Origin: Paraburkholderia dinghuensis
GTDB taxonomy: Bacteria > Pseudomonadota > Gammaproteobacteria > Burkholderiales > Burkholderiaceae
NCBI RefSeq assembly: GCF_003837865.1
Contig: NZ_RQIS01000020.1
Location: 1 to 64,000, forward strand
Length of the DNA stretch: 64,000 bases
Direction of reading: 5' to 3'
Within the stretch, counting starts at the first letter, position 1, and each line of letters opens with the position of its first letter. Below are positions 36,010 to 45,092 of this stretch, one piece after another. Both the position numbers and the translations under genes were made by a program. The notes under the pieces are model-generated. The model searched no databases, was not told the origin of the DNA, and worked only from the letters and a program-made list of their open reading frames with translations.

Positions 36010-37032
36010 ATGCGAAACATCATTCCGCGCCATGGCATCGCTGCCGCACCGGCGCAACCGGGCGCCACTTTGCTCGACGGCCATCGCGCGCGCATGAAGT
36101 CCTTCTTGCGGACCGCCGGCATGCTCCCCGTTCTCGTGTTGCTGTGCGTGGGTTTCGGGTTGCTCAACGACGGCTTTTTCACGTTCGAAAATATGTCGAT
36201 CGTCACGCAGCAGGCGTCCATCAACATCGTTCTGGCCGCCGGCATGACGTTCGTGATCCTGACTGGCGGCATCGATCTTTCGGTCGGCTCGGTGCTCTCT
36301 GCGGCAGCCGTCGCAGCGATGCTGGCCTCGAATATCCCCGGCTGGGGCTGGCTCGGCGTGCCTGCCGCGCTTGCGGTGGGCCTCGCCTTCGGTGTCGTCA
36401 ACGGCGCACTGATCTCGCTGTTGCGTCTGCCGCCGTTCATCGTCACGCTCGGCTCGCTGACCGCCGTGCGCGGCGTCGCACGCCTCATGGCACACGACAC
36501 GACGATCTTCAATCCGCAACTGTCGTTCGCGTTCATCGGCAACAGTACGCTCCTTGGCGTGCCGTGGCTCGTCATCATCGCGCTCGTCGTCGTGGCCGGC
36601 TCGTGGTTCGTGCTGCGCCGCACCGTGCTCGGCCTGCACATCTATTCCGTGGGCGGCAATCGTGAAGCCGCGCGTCTCTCAGGCATCAAGGTGTGGGGCA
36701 TCGAGTTGTTCGTCTATGCCGCGTCGGGCCTCCTCGCCGGCCTCGGCGCCGTGATGTCCGCCGCCCGCCTCTATGCCGCCAACGGTCTGCAACTGGGTCA
36801 GTCTTACGAACTCGACGCCATCGCCGCAGTAATTCTGGGCGGCACGAGCTTCGTCGGTGGCGTCGGTTCGATCATCGGCACGCTGATCGGCGCGCTCATC
36901 ATTGCGGTGCTCTCGAACGGTCTCGTGCTGCTGGGCGTTTCGGACATCTGGCAATACATCATCAAAGGGCTCGTGATTGTCGGCGCCGTAGCGCTCGACC
37001 GGTATCGCCAACGCGGATCCGCGCGCACCTGA
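36010..37032 (+). CDS. Sugar ABC transporter permease (RbsC/FrcC type)
   Basis: A 340-residue inner-membrane permease of the BPD_transp_2 family. Features: about 8-10 TM helices, ILTGGIDLSVGSVLSAAAVAAML in the first third, VVNGALISLLRLPPFIVTLGSLTAVRGVARL in the middle, and the EAA-like loop VGGNREAARLSGIKV before the last helices; GGTSFVGGVGSIIGTLIGALII near the end is also typical. CAGGAG precedes ATG 36010, giving a short N-terminal tail before TM1. It lies 40 bp after the ATPase gene. Substrate expected among ribose, fructose, xylose or related sugars. Confidence 0.92.
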   Translation: MRNIIPRHGIAAAPAQPGATLLDGHRARMKSFLRTAGMLPVLVLLCVGFGLLNDGFFTFENMSIVTQQASINIVLAAGMTFVILTGGIDLSVGSVLSAAAVAAMLASNIPGWGWLGVPAALAVGLAFGVVNGALISLLRLPPFIVTLGSLTAVRGVARLMAHDTTIFNPQLSFAFIGNSTLLGVPWLVIIALVVVAGSWFVLRRTVLGLHIYSVGGNREAARLSGIKVWGIELFVYAASGLLAGLGAVMSAARLYAANGLQLGQSYELDAIAAVILGGTSFVGGVGSIIGTLIGALIIAVLSNGLVLLGVSDIWQYIIKGLVIVGAVALDRYRQRGSART

Positions 37033-37138
37033 ACACTCGCAAAGCATGCTGCCCGCTGACCGGTCAGCGCAACAGACGGGCGCAAGCGGTCCTCTTGCGC
37101 CCACACTGGATAACAGGACCTCTCTGGAGACAACCACC

Positions 37139-38083
37139 ATGTTCAAGAAGAAGGCCGTCCTCGCCGTCGTTGCGCTCACGCTCGGCTGCGCGCTGCAAGT
37201 CGCGCACGCCGCCGACAAGGAGCTGAAGTCCATCGGCATCACCGTAGGTTCGCTCGGCAATCCGTACTTCGTGACGATCGTCCAGGGCGCCGAAGCGAAG
37301 GCAAAGCAGATCAACCCGAGCGCGAAGGTCACGGCCGTGTCCGCCGATTACGATCTCAACAAGCAGTTCACGCAGATCGACAACTTCATCTCGGCGCACG
37401 TCGACATGATCCTGCTGAACGCCGTCGATCCAAAGGCCATCGAACCCGCCGTGCGCAAGGCGCGTGCGGCCGGCATCGTGGTCATGGCCGTGGATGTGAG
37501 CGCCGCCGGCGCGGACGCCACCGTGCAGACCGACAATGTGAAAGCGGGCGAGCTGTCCTGCGATTACATCGCAAAGAAGCTCAATGGAAAGGGCAACGTG
37601 ATCATCGAAAACGGGCCGCAGGTATCGGCGGTGATCGATCGCGTGACTGGCTGCAAATCGGTGCTCGCGAAATCGTCAGGCTTCAAGATTCTCTCCGACG
37701 ACCAGGACGGCAAGGGTTCGCGCGACGGCGGCATGAACGCGATGCTGGGCTACCTCACGCGTTTCCCCAAGGTTGACGCGGTCTTCGCAATCAACGACCC
37801 GCAGGCGATCGGCAGCGATCTCGCAGCGAAACAACTGCATCGCAGCGGCATCGTGATTACGTCGGTGGACGGTGCGCCCGACATCGAAGCGGCGCTCAAG
37901 GGCCAGACGCTCGTGCAGGCTTCGGCGAGCCAGGACCCGTGGAAAATGGCACAGACCGCTGTGACCGTGGGACACGACATCATGAACGGCAAGAAGCCCG
38001 CCAATCCGATGATCGAAATGACGCCGCAACTCATCACCCGCGACAACGTGAACAGCTATAAGGGCTGGTCGTCGCAGCACTGA
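37139..38083 (+). CDS. Sugar ABC transporter substrate-binding protein (RbsB/FrcB type)
   Basis: A 314-residue periplasmic binding protein with a signal peptide (MFKKKAVLAVVALTLGCALQVAHAAD). The mature protein is a Peripla_BP_4 type: IGITVGSLGNPYFVTIVQGAEAKA, FISAHVDMILLNAVDPKAIEP, GIVVMAVDVSAAGADATVQTDN, AVFAINDPQAIGSDLAAKQL. The overall gene order, ROK-ATPase-permease-binding protein, is like rhizobial frc (fructose) and burkholderial ribose-type systems; the sugar is inferred only to class level. CTGGAG precedes the ATG. A terminator-like hairpin follows. Confidence 0.92.
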   Translation: MFKKKAVLAVVALTLGCALQVAHAADKELKSIGITVGSLGNPYFVTIVQGAEAKAKQINPSAKVTAVSADYDLNKQFTQIDNFISAHVDMILLNAVDPKAIEPAVRKARAAGIVVMAVDVSAAGADATVQTDNVKAGELSCDYIAKKLNGKGNVIIENGPQVSAVIDRVTGCKSVLAKSSGFKILSDDQDGKGSRDGGMNAMLGYLTRFPKVDAVFAINDPQAIGSDLAAKQLHRSGIVITSVDGAPDIEAALKGQTLVQASASQDPWKMAQTAVTVGHDIMNGKKPANPMIEMTPQLITRDNVNSYKGWSSQH

Positions 38084-38097
38084 GGAACTGGGTGACC

Positions 38098-38115
38098 GGC
38101 GGGCCGCGGCCCGCC
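38098..38115. terminator. Bidirectional hairpin between sugar operon and phosphodiesterase gene
   Basis: GGCGGGCC, GC, GGCCCGCC forms a perfect 8-bp stem in the 32-bp space between convergent stop codons. It is well placed to stop transcripts from both sides, though without a T tract. Confidence 0.55.
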
Positions 38116-39738
38116 TCACTGCGCCGAGGTCACCGTCACCGCCGCAAGCGGCTGGCTGCCGAGCGTGCGATACCACTGGGCGAACGCGTCGGCGGTCATC
38201 GACTTCGCATACAGATAGCCCTGAACGAATCCCACGCCGCGAGCGCACAGATAGTCGAACTGCGCCATGGTTTCGACACCCTCCGCCACCAGTTGCGCGT
38301 CGAGTGAAAGCGCGAGATCAATGATGGCGTCGAGCACGACGGCACGGGTCGTCCCCGGCTCGATCGTGAGAACGAAGCCGCGGTCGATCTTGAGCAGATC
38401 AAGCGGAAAATGCTCGAGGTACGTGAGCGAGCAATAGCCCGTGCCGAAGTCGTCGATTGCGACCTTCACACCTTTGTCGCGCAGTGCCTCCAGATTGCGC
38501 TGCGCTTGCTCAGTATTCTTGATTAACGTGCGTTCTGTGATTTCCATGACGATCTGCGGCCGATTTTTGCTTACCGTTTCGAGCAACGCGTTCACATCGT
38601 CGGTTAGCTTTTCTGAAGACAGGTGTTCCGGCGAAAAGTTGATCGAAAGATGAAATCCCGGCCGCACATCCATGGTCGCAAAATCGCGCGCAATCAGCTT
38701 CAACAGATGCTGGGTGAGCGGTACGATCACATGCTCGTCCTCGGCGGCCGTGATGAATTCGCCGGGCCGCACCTCGCCGAACTCGGGACGCACCCAGCGC
38801 AACAACGCCTCCGCGCCATCGCAGTGGCCCGCAGATACGCCATAGAGGGGTTGATATTCGACGTGGAATTCGTTCGCGCGAATACCGCGCAGCAACTGCT
38901 CGCGCCGTGACGATCGGCTATTCTGCAAGCGCCACACCAGCCAGACGAGCAGCGCCGATAGTGCGACAGCCCACGGCATATCCCTCAACATCAACGCGAT
39001 AAACGTGGCGCGCCACCGCTCCCGCAGTCCGTATATACGCAGTTCGAAAGCACCGCTCGCCGTCACCTTTCGCGTGTTGACCAGCAACGAACTTTCGTCG
39101 AGCGGCGTGGCCATCCGCGCCCCGTCGAGCGGTGGACTCCCTGCGAATCGCAGTTCTGCTTGACGATACATGTCGAGTGGTGCAGCCGCGCGCATCAGAT
39201 CGAGCAGATAGCGTCCGTCGATCACCGCCATGACAGCGCGACCGCCCGCTGCCGGCTTGCCGATAACGAGCGCCTGGCGCTCAGGCACCATCGGCGTCAT
39301 GCCCACCAGCGCCATCCATTCGCCGCCACGTTCATGCCCGATATCTGGCATGAATGTGGAGAGCGGGATGGAGAGCTTCCCAAACGCAGAGGAACAGAAA
39401 ACGACGTCGCCCTTGATAACGTTGATCGTGCGCACGTACGGCGCCGTAGCCGCCTTCACCGCCAGGTCCGGAAGTAATTTCTCGCAGGGATAATCCGCGT
39501 GAGGCACGATCGTGAGCATGGCAGAACGTGCCACCTCGACGATCGCACTCACCTCGCTCACGATGATATTTGCCGCAATGGCGGCCTCGCGGCGCTCGGT
39601 GCGCCCGGCCGCGTAGTAGCAGATCACAACGCACGCCAGCAGCGGTGCAAGCGCCACGAGAATCAGCACCAGAAGACGTTCCCTGCGCGTCAGCGGGGAC
39701 CGCAGGTCGGACGACGCATCGGGCAAGCCATCCTCCAC
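38116..39738 (-). CDS. CSS-motif EAL cyclic-di-GMP phosphodiesterase
   Basis: A 540-residue membrane protein. TM1 (LLVLILVALAPLLACVVICYYAAG), a periplasmic CSS sensor domain with the motif VVFCSSAFG (about residue 114) and a second conserved Cys in ADYPCEKLL, TM2 (MPWAVALSALLVWLVWRL), then an EAL domain. Catalytic motifs are complete: GAEALLRWVRP, NFSPEHL, EITERTL, DDFGTGYCSLTYL, KIDRGFV, AEGVETMAQ, QGYLYAKSM. CSS-EAL enzymes sense periplasmic redox (DsbA/DsbB-linked disulfide) and hydrolyse c-di-GMP. It lies in tandem downstream of a diguanylate cyclase on the same strand. Confidence 0.92.
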   Translation of the reverse strand: MEDGLPDASSDLRSPLTRRERLLVLILVALAPLLACVVICYYAAGRTERREAAIAANIIVSEVSAIVEVARSAMLTIVPHADYPCEKLLPDLAVKAATAPYVRTINVIKGDVVFCSSAFGKLSIPLSTFMPDIGHERGGEWMALVGMTPMVPERQALVIGKPAAGGRAVMAVIDGRYLLDLMRAAAPLDMYRQAELRFAGSPPLDGARMATPLDESSLLVNTRKVTASGAFELRIYGLRERWRATFIALMLRDMPWAVALSALLVWLVWRLQNSRSSRREQLLRGIRANEFHVEYQPLYGVSAGHCDGAEALLRWVRPEFGEVRPGEFITAAEDEHVIVPLTQHLLKLIARDFATMDVRPGFHLSINFSPEHLSSEKLTDDVNALLETVSKNRPQIVMEITERTLIKNTEQAQRNLEALRDKGVKVAIDDFGTGYCSLTYLEHFPLDLLKIDRGFVLTIEPGTTRAVVLDAIIDLALSLDAQLVAEGVETMAQFDYLCARGVGFVQGYLYAKSMTADAFAQWYRTLGSQPLAAVTVTSAQ

Positions 39739-39932
39739 ATCTGGCCCGCGGTATCGTCTACCGCGCGCAACGGGTCGAGATCCTTACGGCCGCCATCAGA
39801 CGCCATTCGTTTCCGTGTGCGCGTCTGCGGCCATTGCTACGAAGTAGTGCCAACATACACCAACGCCCGCGAACGCTCCGGCTGGGAGATCGTCCTCGCA
39901 TATTTCGTCAGCAAACATCCGGCATGTGCCGG

Positions 39933-41738
39933 TCAGGCACACTCGATACGATTGCGCCCGTTCTTCTTCGCACGATAGAGCGCGAAGTCGCTGCGCGAGA
40001 GGGCGGCTTCGGCGTTCGCGTCCTCGGCGGTCATCTCGGTGATGCCGATACTCACGGTGAGCGCAACCGGCCCGGCGTTGCTGGTAAGCGGTTGCTCCGC
40101 AACATGGCGCTGGATTCGCTGAGCGACCACGCGTGCGCCTTCGACACTCGCCGCACCGATCAGGACGGCGAACTCCTCGCCGCCGATGCGGCCGGCTACG
40201 TCGCCCGCTCGCAGATTCGTGCGCAGGATATCGGCGAAGTGGCGCAGCGCCTGGTCGCCGATCGCGTGGCCCCAGCAATCGTTGATCGATTTGAAGTGAT
40301 CGAGGTCGCACATCAGCACGGCCGATTGCGCACCGCCCGCGCGGCGCAACTGCGCAAGCTGCGCTTCAAGACGCGACATGAAGTGCCGGCGATTCGAAAG
40401 GAGCGTGAGGCCGTCGGTCGTCGCGAACTCGTGCAGTTCCGCTTCGATGCGTTTGCGCTCGGTGACGTCCGTGATGAAGCCGTGCCACACCGTGACACCG
40501 TTCGCGAGCCGCTGTGGTTTTGCATCGCCCTGACGCCATCGCAGCCCCTGCGTCGGCAACTGGACACGGTATTCGAGGTGCCAAGGCTGGAGATACGCGG
40601 CGGAATGCGTGAACGACGCGTGCCATGCGTCGAGGTCGTCGGGATGGATCAGCGCGTCGATGCAGGAACCGTCCTGCGAAACGGCTTCCGGTGTCAGTTC
40701 GTAGATCTCGGCAATGCCCGCGCTCGCGTATGGAAACGACAGACGCCCGTCGGGCGAACGGCGGCACTGAAACACCAGTCCCGGCACTTCGTTGGTGAGA
40801 TTCGTCACGAGGTTCGCGCTCTCGCGCAACCGCTCGGCCATTTCGCGCATCGACGTGATGTCGGTCGTCGTGCCGACCATGCGCAACGCGCGCCCTTCGT
40901 CGTCGCGGCTCATCACCTTGCCGCGGCTGCAGATCCACTTGTAGCGACCGTCCTTGCAGCGGATGCGGTGCTCGACTTCGTAGCTTTCGGTTCGGCCTTC
41001 GAAATGGGCCTGCATCGCCGCCTTCACGTAGTCGACGTCGTCGGGATGCAAACGTTTGTAGCTATCCTCGATGCGGTTCGTGAGCTCGTCGTCGGTATAG
41101 CCGAGTATTGCCTTCCAGCCCGTGGAATACTGGATTTCGCCCGTCACGACGTCACGGTCCCAGATGCCCGTGCCGCTGCCTGCTATCGCGAGCGTAAGTA
41201 AGCGTTCCCGTATGCGCAGCGCTTCGACTTCATCGCATTGGATGGCGGCACTCACCTGCTGGTCCACCAGCGCCGAGGCGATGCGCGCGAAATCGTTGAG
41301 GCTCGCACGTTCGGCATCGCCAAGCTCACGCGGCGCGTGGTCAATCAGACACAGACTGCCGATGCTTTCGCCCGTTGCGCGGCGCAACGGCCACGAGGCG
41401 ACGAAACGCAACGGCAAGGCGCTCGCGGTCGACAGGAAGGTGCGCCATACCGGGTCGGCACCCGTGTCGGTCACGACGAGCGGCTCGCTCAGCCACGGCG
41501 CGCCGCTCGCGTCTTGCAGGCTGCGCAGCGCCTCGCGCAACGGCGCATCAAGGCCCGCGCCGCTCCAGCGCCCATTGGATTCGCCCGGTATCACACAGGC
41601 TGCCGCCACGCCGAAATGGCGCTCCGCCAGCCGCATCAGCCCGTCGAGCTGCGAGTCGGCTCCGGCCGCCGCCACAAGGGCGGTACGCGGCGCGGTCGAA
41701 TCGGCCTGTGCGTCGGCGGGTGACGGTGTAACGGGCAT
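39933..41738 (-). CDS. GAF-PAS-PAS-GGDEF diguanylate cyclase
   Basis: A 601-residue cytosolic sensor cyclase. Residues about 15-160 are GAF-like (FVASWPLRRATGESIGSLCLIDHAPREL); about 170-290 a PAS_3-type sensor with PAC segment (YEVEHRIRCKDGRYKWICSRGKVM); about 300-425 a second PAS (GLVFQCRRSPDGRLSFPYASAGIAEIYEL); about 435-601 GGDEF with CDLDHFKSINDCWGHAIGD and active-site GGEEF. RAGD sits at the correct distance before GGEEF, so the RxxD product-inhibition site is intact, unlike the cyclase at 22.5 kb. Start at ATG 41738; the longer frame to 41951 runs through what looks like promoter sequence. Confidence 0.9.
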   Translation of the reverse strand: MPVTPSPADAQADSTAPRTALVAAAGADSQLDGLMRLAERHFGVAAACVIPGESNGRWSGAGLDAPLREALRSLQDASGAPWLSEPLVVTDTGADPVWRTFLSTASALPLRFVASWPLRRATGESIGSLCLIDHAPRELGDAERASLNDFARIASALVDQQVSAAIQCDEVEALRIRERLLTLAIAGSGTGIWDRDVVTGEIQYSTGWKAILGYTDDELTNRIEDSYKRLHPDDVDYVKAAMQAHFEGRTESYEVEHRIRCKDGRYKWICSRGKVMSRDDEGRALRMVGTTTDITSMREMAERLRESANLVTNLTNEVPGLVFQCRRSPDGRLSFPYASAGIAEIYELTPEAVSQDGSCIDALIHPDDLDAWHASFTHSAAYLQPWHLEYRVQLPTQGLRWRQGDAKPQRLANGVTVWHGFITDVTERKRIEAELHEFATTDGLTLLSNRRHFMSRLEAQLAQLRRAGGAQSAVLMCDLDHFKSINDCWGHAIGDQALRHFADILRTNLRAGDVAGRIGGEEFAVLIGAASVEGARVVAQRIQRHVAEQPLTSNAGPVALTVSIGITEMTAEDANAEAALSRSDFALYRAKKNGRNRIECA

Positions 41739-41957
41739 ACGGAGTATATGTCTGACGGAATGAGCACCTAGTATATAGCGCACATATCTCGCCAACGTGG
41801 CACTTCGTGGAATGGTGCCTCGACAGCGTCGCGCTACCGGCGGAACGCTCACGGCAGCACGCTCGTTGCGAACCCGCGAGCCGCGCACCACGGCGACTTT
41901 TCGCCAGCGCTGTCGCGTCCATGCCGCGGGTTCCCACCCGGATGTCGACACCCGGAC

Positions 41958-42788
41958 TCAACCGCCCTTGCCAGCCGTCAACTGCGCGTAGACATCGTGC
42001 GACACCTGCAGCAACACGTTACGGTCGATGCCGCCCGAGACCGCGTAGCCAAAATCGCCGTCGACCCAGTAGAACACGTTCACCGGGCCATCCTGATACA
42101 GCTTGAACGCCGTGGTGTTCGAACTGACCCGACGGCGCGAAACGGCGAGTGTGATCCGCTCGCCCCGCGCGTTGTGATACATGAAGAGCGCGACCTGGCC
42201 GCCGTCGTCGGCGGGCATCAGCCGCCCGCCTGCCAGCGTGAAGCCGCTCTTTTCGAGCATCGGCGGATGAACGTCCGTGCCGAGGCGGTTCGCCAGCCAC
42301 TGGACGAAGTCCTGCTCCTGCGCGCTGCTGCTCATGTCGTCCGGGCGCACGACCGAGGGCATATAAACGACATGCGCGATCGCCACATGGCGTGCGAACA
42401 GCTCGCTGCTGTCCGCGCCGACCGCGTGAATATCCGCGCCGCCCGTCGAAGACGACATCACGTTCGCGCCGAAGTGCGTACCCCAGCCGATACCGACGCC
42501 AATCACGAGCGCCGCCGCCAGCCCGGCGAAACGCGGCCAGTTCGCGGCCTCGCGCTTGCGGCTCGCCTCGGGCGCGGGACGCAAACGCGCCGGCACCGGT
42601 TCATCCAGCACGCGGTCGTAGCGCTCGTGCAGCAGCGTGTTCAGCGAAAAATAGCCGCTCACGCGTTGAGCGAGATCGGGATTGCGCTCGAGTTCGCGCT
42701 CGACATCCGCGCGGCGTGCTTCGGATAGCGTGCCGTCCACGTAGGCGTGGAGTTCGTCTTCTGTGACGGGATTCAGTTGATCGCTCAT
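41958..42788 (-). CDS. Transmembrane anti-sigma factor
   Basis: A 276-residue single-pass membrane protein. The N-terminus (MSDQLNPVTEDELHAYVDGTLSEARRADVERELERNPDLAQRVSGY) is the anti-sigma domain form common in Burkholderiaceae, without an obvious zinc HCC motif. One TM helix near residues 85-105 (FAGLAAALVIGVGIGWGTHF) and a periplasmic C-terminal sensor follow, ending in a domain with FYWVDGDFGYAVSGGIDRNVLL. The ATG overlaps the sigma gene stop (ATGA), typical of stoichiometric sigma/anti-sigma pairs. Confidence 0.85.
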   Translation of the reverse strand: MSDQLNPVTEDELHAYVDGTLSEARRADVERELERNPDLAQRVSGYFSLNTLLHERYDRVLDEPVPARLRPAPEASRKREAANWPRFAGLAAALVIGVGIGWGTHFGANVMSSSTGGADIHAVGADSSELFARHVAIAHVVYMPSVVRPDDMSSSAQEQDFVQWLANRLGTDVHPPMLEKSGFTLAGGRLMPADDGGQVALFMYHNARGERITLAVSRRRVSSNTTAFKLYQDGPVNVFYWVDGDFGYAVSGGIDRNVLLQVSHDVYAQLTAGKGG

Positions 42789-43303
42789 CGCACCACCTTC
42801 AGGTTCGCTCGCGGGACCGCACCGGCCATCAGCGCGCGCAGCCGCTCTCGCCCCCTCGACAGACGCGACATCACCGTGCCGACCGGAATGTCGAGGGCCA
42901 GCGCCACATCGGCGTAACTCATTTCTTCGAGGCCCACGAGCAGCACGACTACGCGCTGATCCGCGGGCAAGCGCTGCAACGCGTAGTCGAGATCGCGGAC
43001 TTCCAGTGTGGCCGACTGGCTCGCCGGGACCGCGTATTCGGTCTCGGGAACGCCTTCGTCATCGACGGACACATGCACACCGCGCGTCGACAGTTTGCGC
43101 ACCTGGTTCACAAAGATGTTGTGCATGATCGTGAAGAGCCAGGCGCGCAGATCGGTGCCGGCGCGAAACAGTTCCGTGCGCCCCAGCGCGCGCTCGAGCG
43201 TGTCCTGCACCAGATCGTCGGCCAGTTCCCGGTTGTTGATCAGCGCCCGTGCGTAGCGTCGCAAGCGCGGCACGTGGTCTATCAGTTCGTCACGGATGTC
43301 CAT
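42785..43303 (-). CDS. ECF RNA polymerase sigma factor
   Basis: A 172-residue sigma-70 family ECF factor. Region 2: MDIRDELIDHVPRLRRYARALINNRELADDLVQDTLERALGR in overlapping parts, with RAWLFTIMHNIFVNQVR; region 4: LQRLPADQRVVVLLVGLEEMSYADVALALDIPVGTVMSRLSRGRERLR. The regions are joined by a short acidic linker (VSVDDEGVPETE). Start ATG 43303 gives a normal ECF length. It is overlapped by anti-sigma-like genes at both ends, 22 bp at the 5' end and 4 bp at the 3' end. The target stress is unknown. Confidence 0.92.
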   Translation of the reverse strand: MDIRDELIDHVPRLRRYARALINNRELADDLVQDTLERALGRTELFRAGTDLRAWLFTIMHNIFVNQVRKLSTRGVHVSVDDEGVPETEYAVPASQSATLEVRDLDYALQRLPADQRVVVLLVGLEEMSYADVALALDIPVGTVMSRLSRGRERLRALMAGAVPRANLKVVR

Positions 43304-44064
43304 GTTCCATTCCCGCCCGCTTGCTCCACGCCGTTCGTTTGACGGCGGGTACCGCCCGCACCCGCCATCGTCGCCATGTCCGCTGCGCGCATCAGTTCGT
43401 GCGTACCCGCATTGCCCGCCAGCACGCAGCGCGTGCCGTGCCTGGCCCAGCCGATCAGCCGCAGCGCACCGATCCGCCGCGCGCTCCACTGTGGTTCGTT
43501 TTCGGCGAACCACGCTCGCGCGCACAGCAATACGATCTTCTGCCCTTGCGCATTCTCGTAGACGTAGCGTCGTGCAAACGCCAGCGGCCCGAGGTCCGGC
43601 GTGCCGCGCGCGATGAGACGCAGGCCGGCTGCATGTAAATCGAAGGGCTTCGGCGGCATGTCCGGTGTGCTCGTGGCTGCTTCCCCGGCTGAGACGTTGG
43701 TCGCTTCGATCAACGCCATGACCGCGGCGTCGTTCAGCATTTGCGGCGTCGCCTCGGACGTCGCGAGCCACGCTGTTGCCACGCCGGCCAGCATGACGAA
43801 CGTAATGGCCGCAAGCGAGGCCTGCCGCCAGCCTGCGCGACGGGACGTGGGCACCGGCGCCGGATCGGCCTGGAAACGCGGAAATACGCGCCGCATCAGG
43901 ACATTCAGGCGGCGATAGAAGAGGATGCGCCGCCATTCGCCCGGGTGCATTGCCAGATAACGCCGCACACGGGCAGCGCGCTCGGGTGCAACGGAACCGT
44001 CAGTGTATGCCTGGATATCTGCCTCCGACACCGGCGGGTGTTCAAGCGTCCCCTTGAGAATCAT
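43282..44064 (-). CDS. Second anti-sigma-like membrane protein, first gene of the ECF operon
   Basis: A 260-residue protein with the same plan as the anti-sigma factor at the other end of the operon: an N-terminal cytosolic part starting MILKGTLEHPPVSEADIQAYTDGSVAPERAARVRRYLAMHPGEW in overlapping parts, one TM helix near residues 78-100 (WRQASLAAITFVMLAGVATAWLA), and a periplasmic part with RRYVYENAQGQKIVLLCARAW and ALRLIGWARHGTRCVLAGN. The SEADIQAYTDG start resembles TEDELHAYVDG of the other. It overlaps the sigma gene by 22 bp, so translation is probably coupled. It may be an anti-sigma or a co-sensor. Confidence 0.7.
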   Translation of the reverse strand: MILKGTLEHPPVSEADIQAYTDGSVAPERAARVRRYLAMHPGEWRRILFYRRLNVLMRRVFPRFQADPAPVPTSRRAGWRQASLAAITFVMLAGVATAWLATSEATPQMLNDAAVMALIEATNVSAGEAATSTPDMPPKPFDLHAAGLRLIARGTPDLGPLAFARRYVYENAQGQKIVLLCARAWFAENEPQWSARRIGALRLIGWARHGTRCVLAGNAGTHELMRAADMATMAGAGGTRRQTNGVEQAGGNGTWTSVTN

Positions 44065-44651
44065 GATCTTTCGACCGTGCGAGGTTGGGATGATGGGCTA
44101 ACACGCGGCCGGTGGTTCTATTCCCGTTTCGTGCAATTCCGGGGGCTTCGGGCGGCGTTTTCGGCGACGGCGCGGATTTCGTCAGACAACGGCACAACCG
44201 CCCGCTTCACGCGGAAGCAAGCCTGAACTGCACTCAGAACCCCGACGCTCGACGACAAGCGCACCGGTGACGGTCTCGCATTTGCAGTGCTTGCGTGCGA
44301 CTTGTGCGCCTTGGGCCCCTTGGGGAGAATGAGAAAGGCCTTGGCGAATACGTGCGATGGAAAACAGCAACGGACCGAGCGGCGCGCAAACGACGTTGCA
44401 TCGGCGTCGCGAACAGCCTGCGTTCGGCCAACACCGCCGGATGGCAGTGCAGGGATCTCGGTGTGCTGGAAAAATCGACTAGATCAGTGGGAAGAAGGTT
44501 CTTTGCGGATTTCGGGGGAGACCGCTTGCGGACAGGCGGTAGTCGGCCAGAAGCGGTCCTTAGTTGATACCGTCTGTCGGACATCCTGTCGGCGGTTCAA
44601 CCCCAAAAGCAGTCGCACGAGGTCGTGTCGATCCATCTGTGCGTCAAGAGA
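44065..44651. other. Gene-free stretch between the ECF operon and the GIY-YIG gene
   Basis: No frame with recognisable protein features on either strand. The right part leads into the accessory segment; the left part carries the ECF operon promoter region. Confidence 0.45.
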
Positions 44652-45071
44652 TCAGAGCCAGTCGGCTACATCACCCCGCTCGATCTGTTGCAGCGGGGCG
44701 TATGACCTCTGGATATTGAAGGGGTTCGCATGGGTGTCGTGCCGATAGATATGGCGGAACAACCCTTCCAACTCTTCGACCTGTTCCTTCGTTATGTTGT
44801 CCCAGACCTCAAAGACCGAGAAATGAGACCAGGTTTTTCCGCAATCATCCTCGTGCTTTTTGAGTCTGCCCCGTACTCCAGATTTTTCGCCCCGCGCCAT
44901 TCCGATGTAGACCACGTCCCTTTCGTCATATAGGACGTAGATACCGCGGACCCGGATGGGAACAGAATTTATTTCACTCTTGGGCTTGAACTCGTAGGAG
45001 TTCTTGAACAGGAAGCACGGTGCGATGGGCATTTCAATGGATTTCGGTGGTCGATCATCGTATATCGGCAT
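44652..45071 (-). CDS. GIY-YIG domain protein
   Basis: A 139-residue protein with a GIY-YIG nuclease-like core: GIYVLYDERDVVYIGMARGEKSGVRGRLKKHEDD at about residues 43-76 (GIY...VYIG...R). The segment WSHFSVFEVWDNITKEQVEELEGLFRHIYRHD carries the Glu expected of the family. There is no other domain, so it resembles small stand-alone GIY-YIG proteins rather than UvrC or homing enzymes. Codon use and base composition are less GC-rich than the neighbours. The start (ATG 45071, or ATG 45032) lacks a ribosome-binding site, and the DNA 22 bp upstream is an integrase relic, so its 5' context may have been replaced. Confidence 0.75.
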   Translation of the reverse strand: MPIYDDRPPKSIEMPIAPCFLFKNSYEFKPKSEINSVPIRVRGIYVLYDERDVVYIGMARGEKSGVRGRLKKHEDDCGKTWSHFSVFEVWDNITKEQVEELEGLFRHIYRHDTHANPFNIQRSYAPLQQIERGDVADWL

Positions 45072-45092
45072 ATTACCCAGAGACGTGACGGT

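Noticed and set aside
39570-41201. 543-codon rightward open frame opposite the GAF-PAS-GGDEF gene
   Set aside because: Antisense shadow of a well-supported cyclase in GC-rich DNA; no family features.
44095-44130. Candidate ECF-type promoter (GGGAAT then CGTGTT on the minus strand) before the ECF operon
   Set aside because: Spacing of 14 bp is short for an ECF promoter and both boxes are weak; not enough to call.
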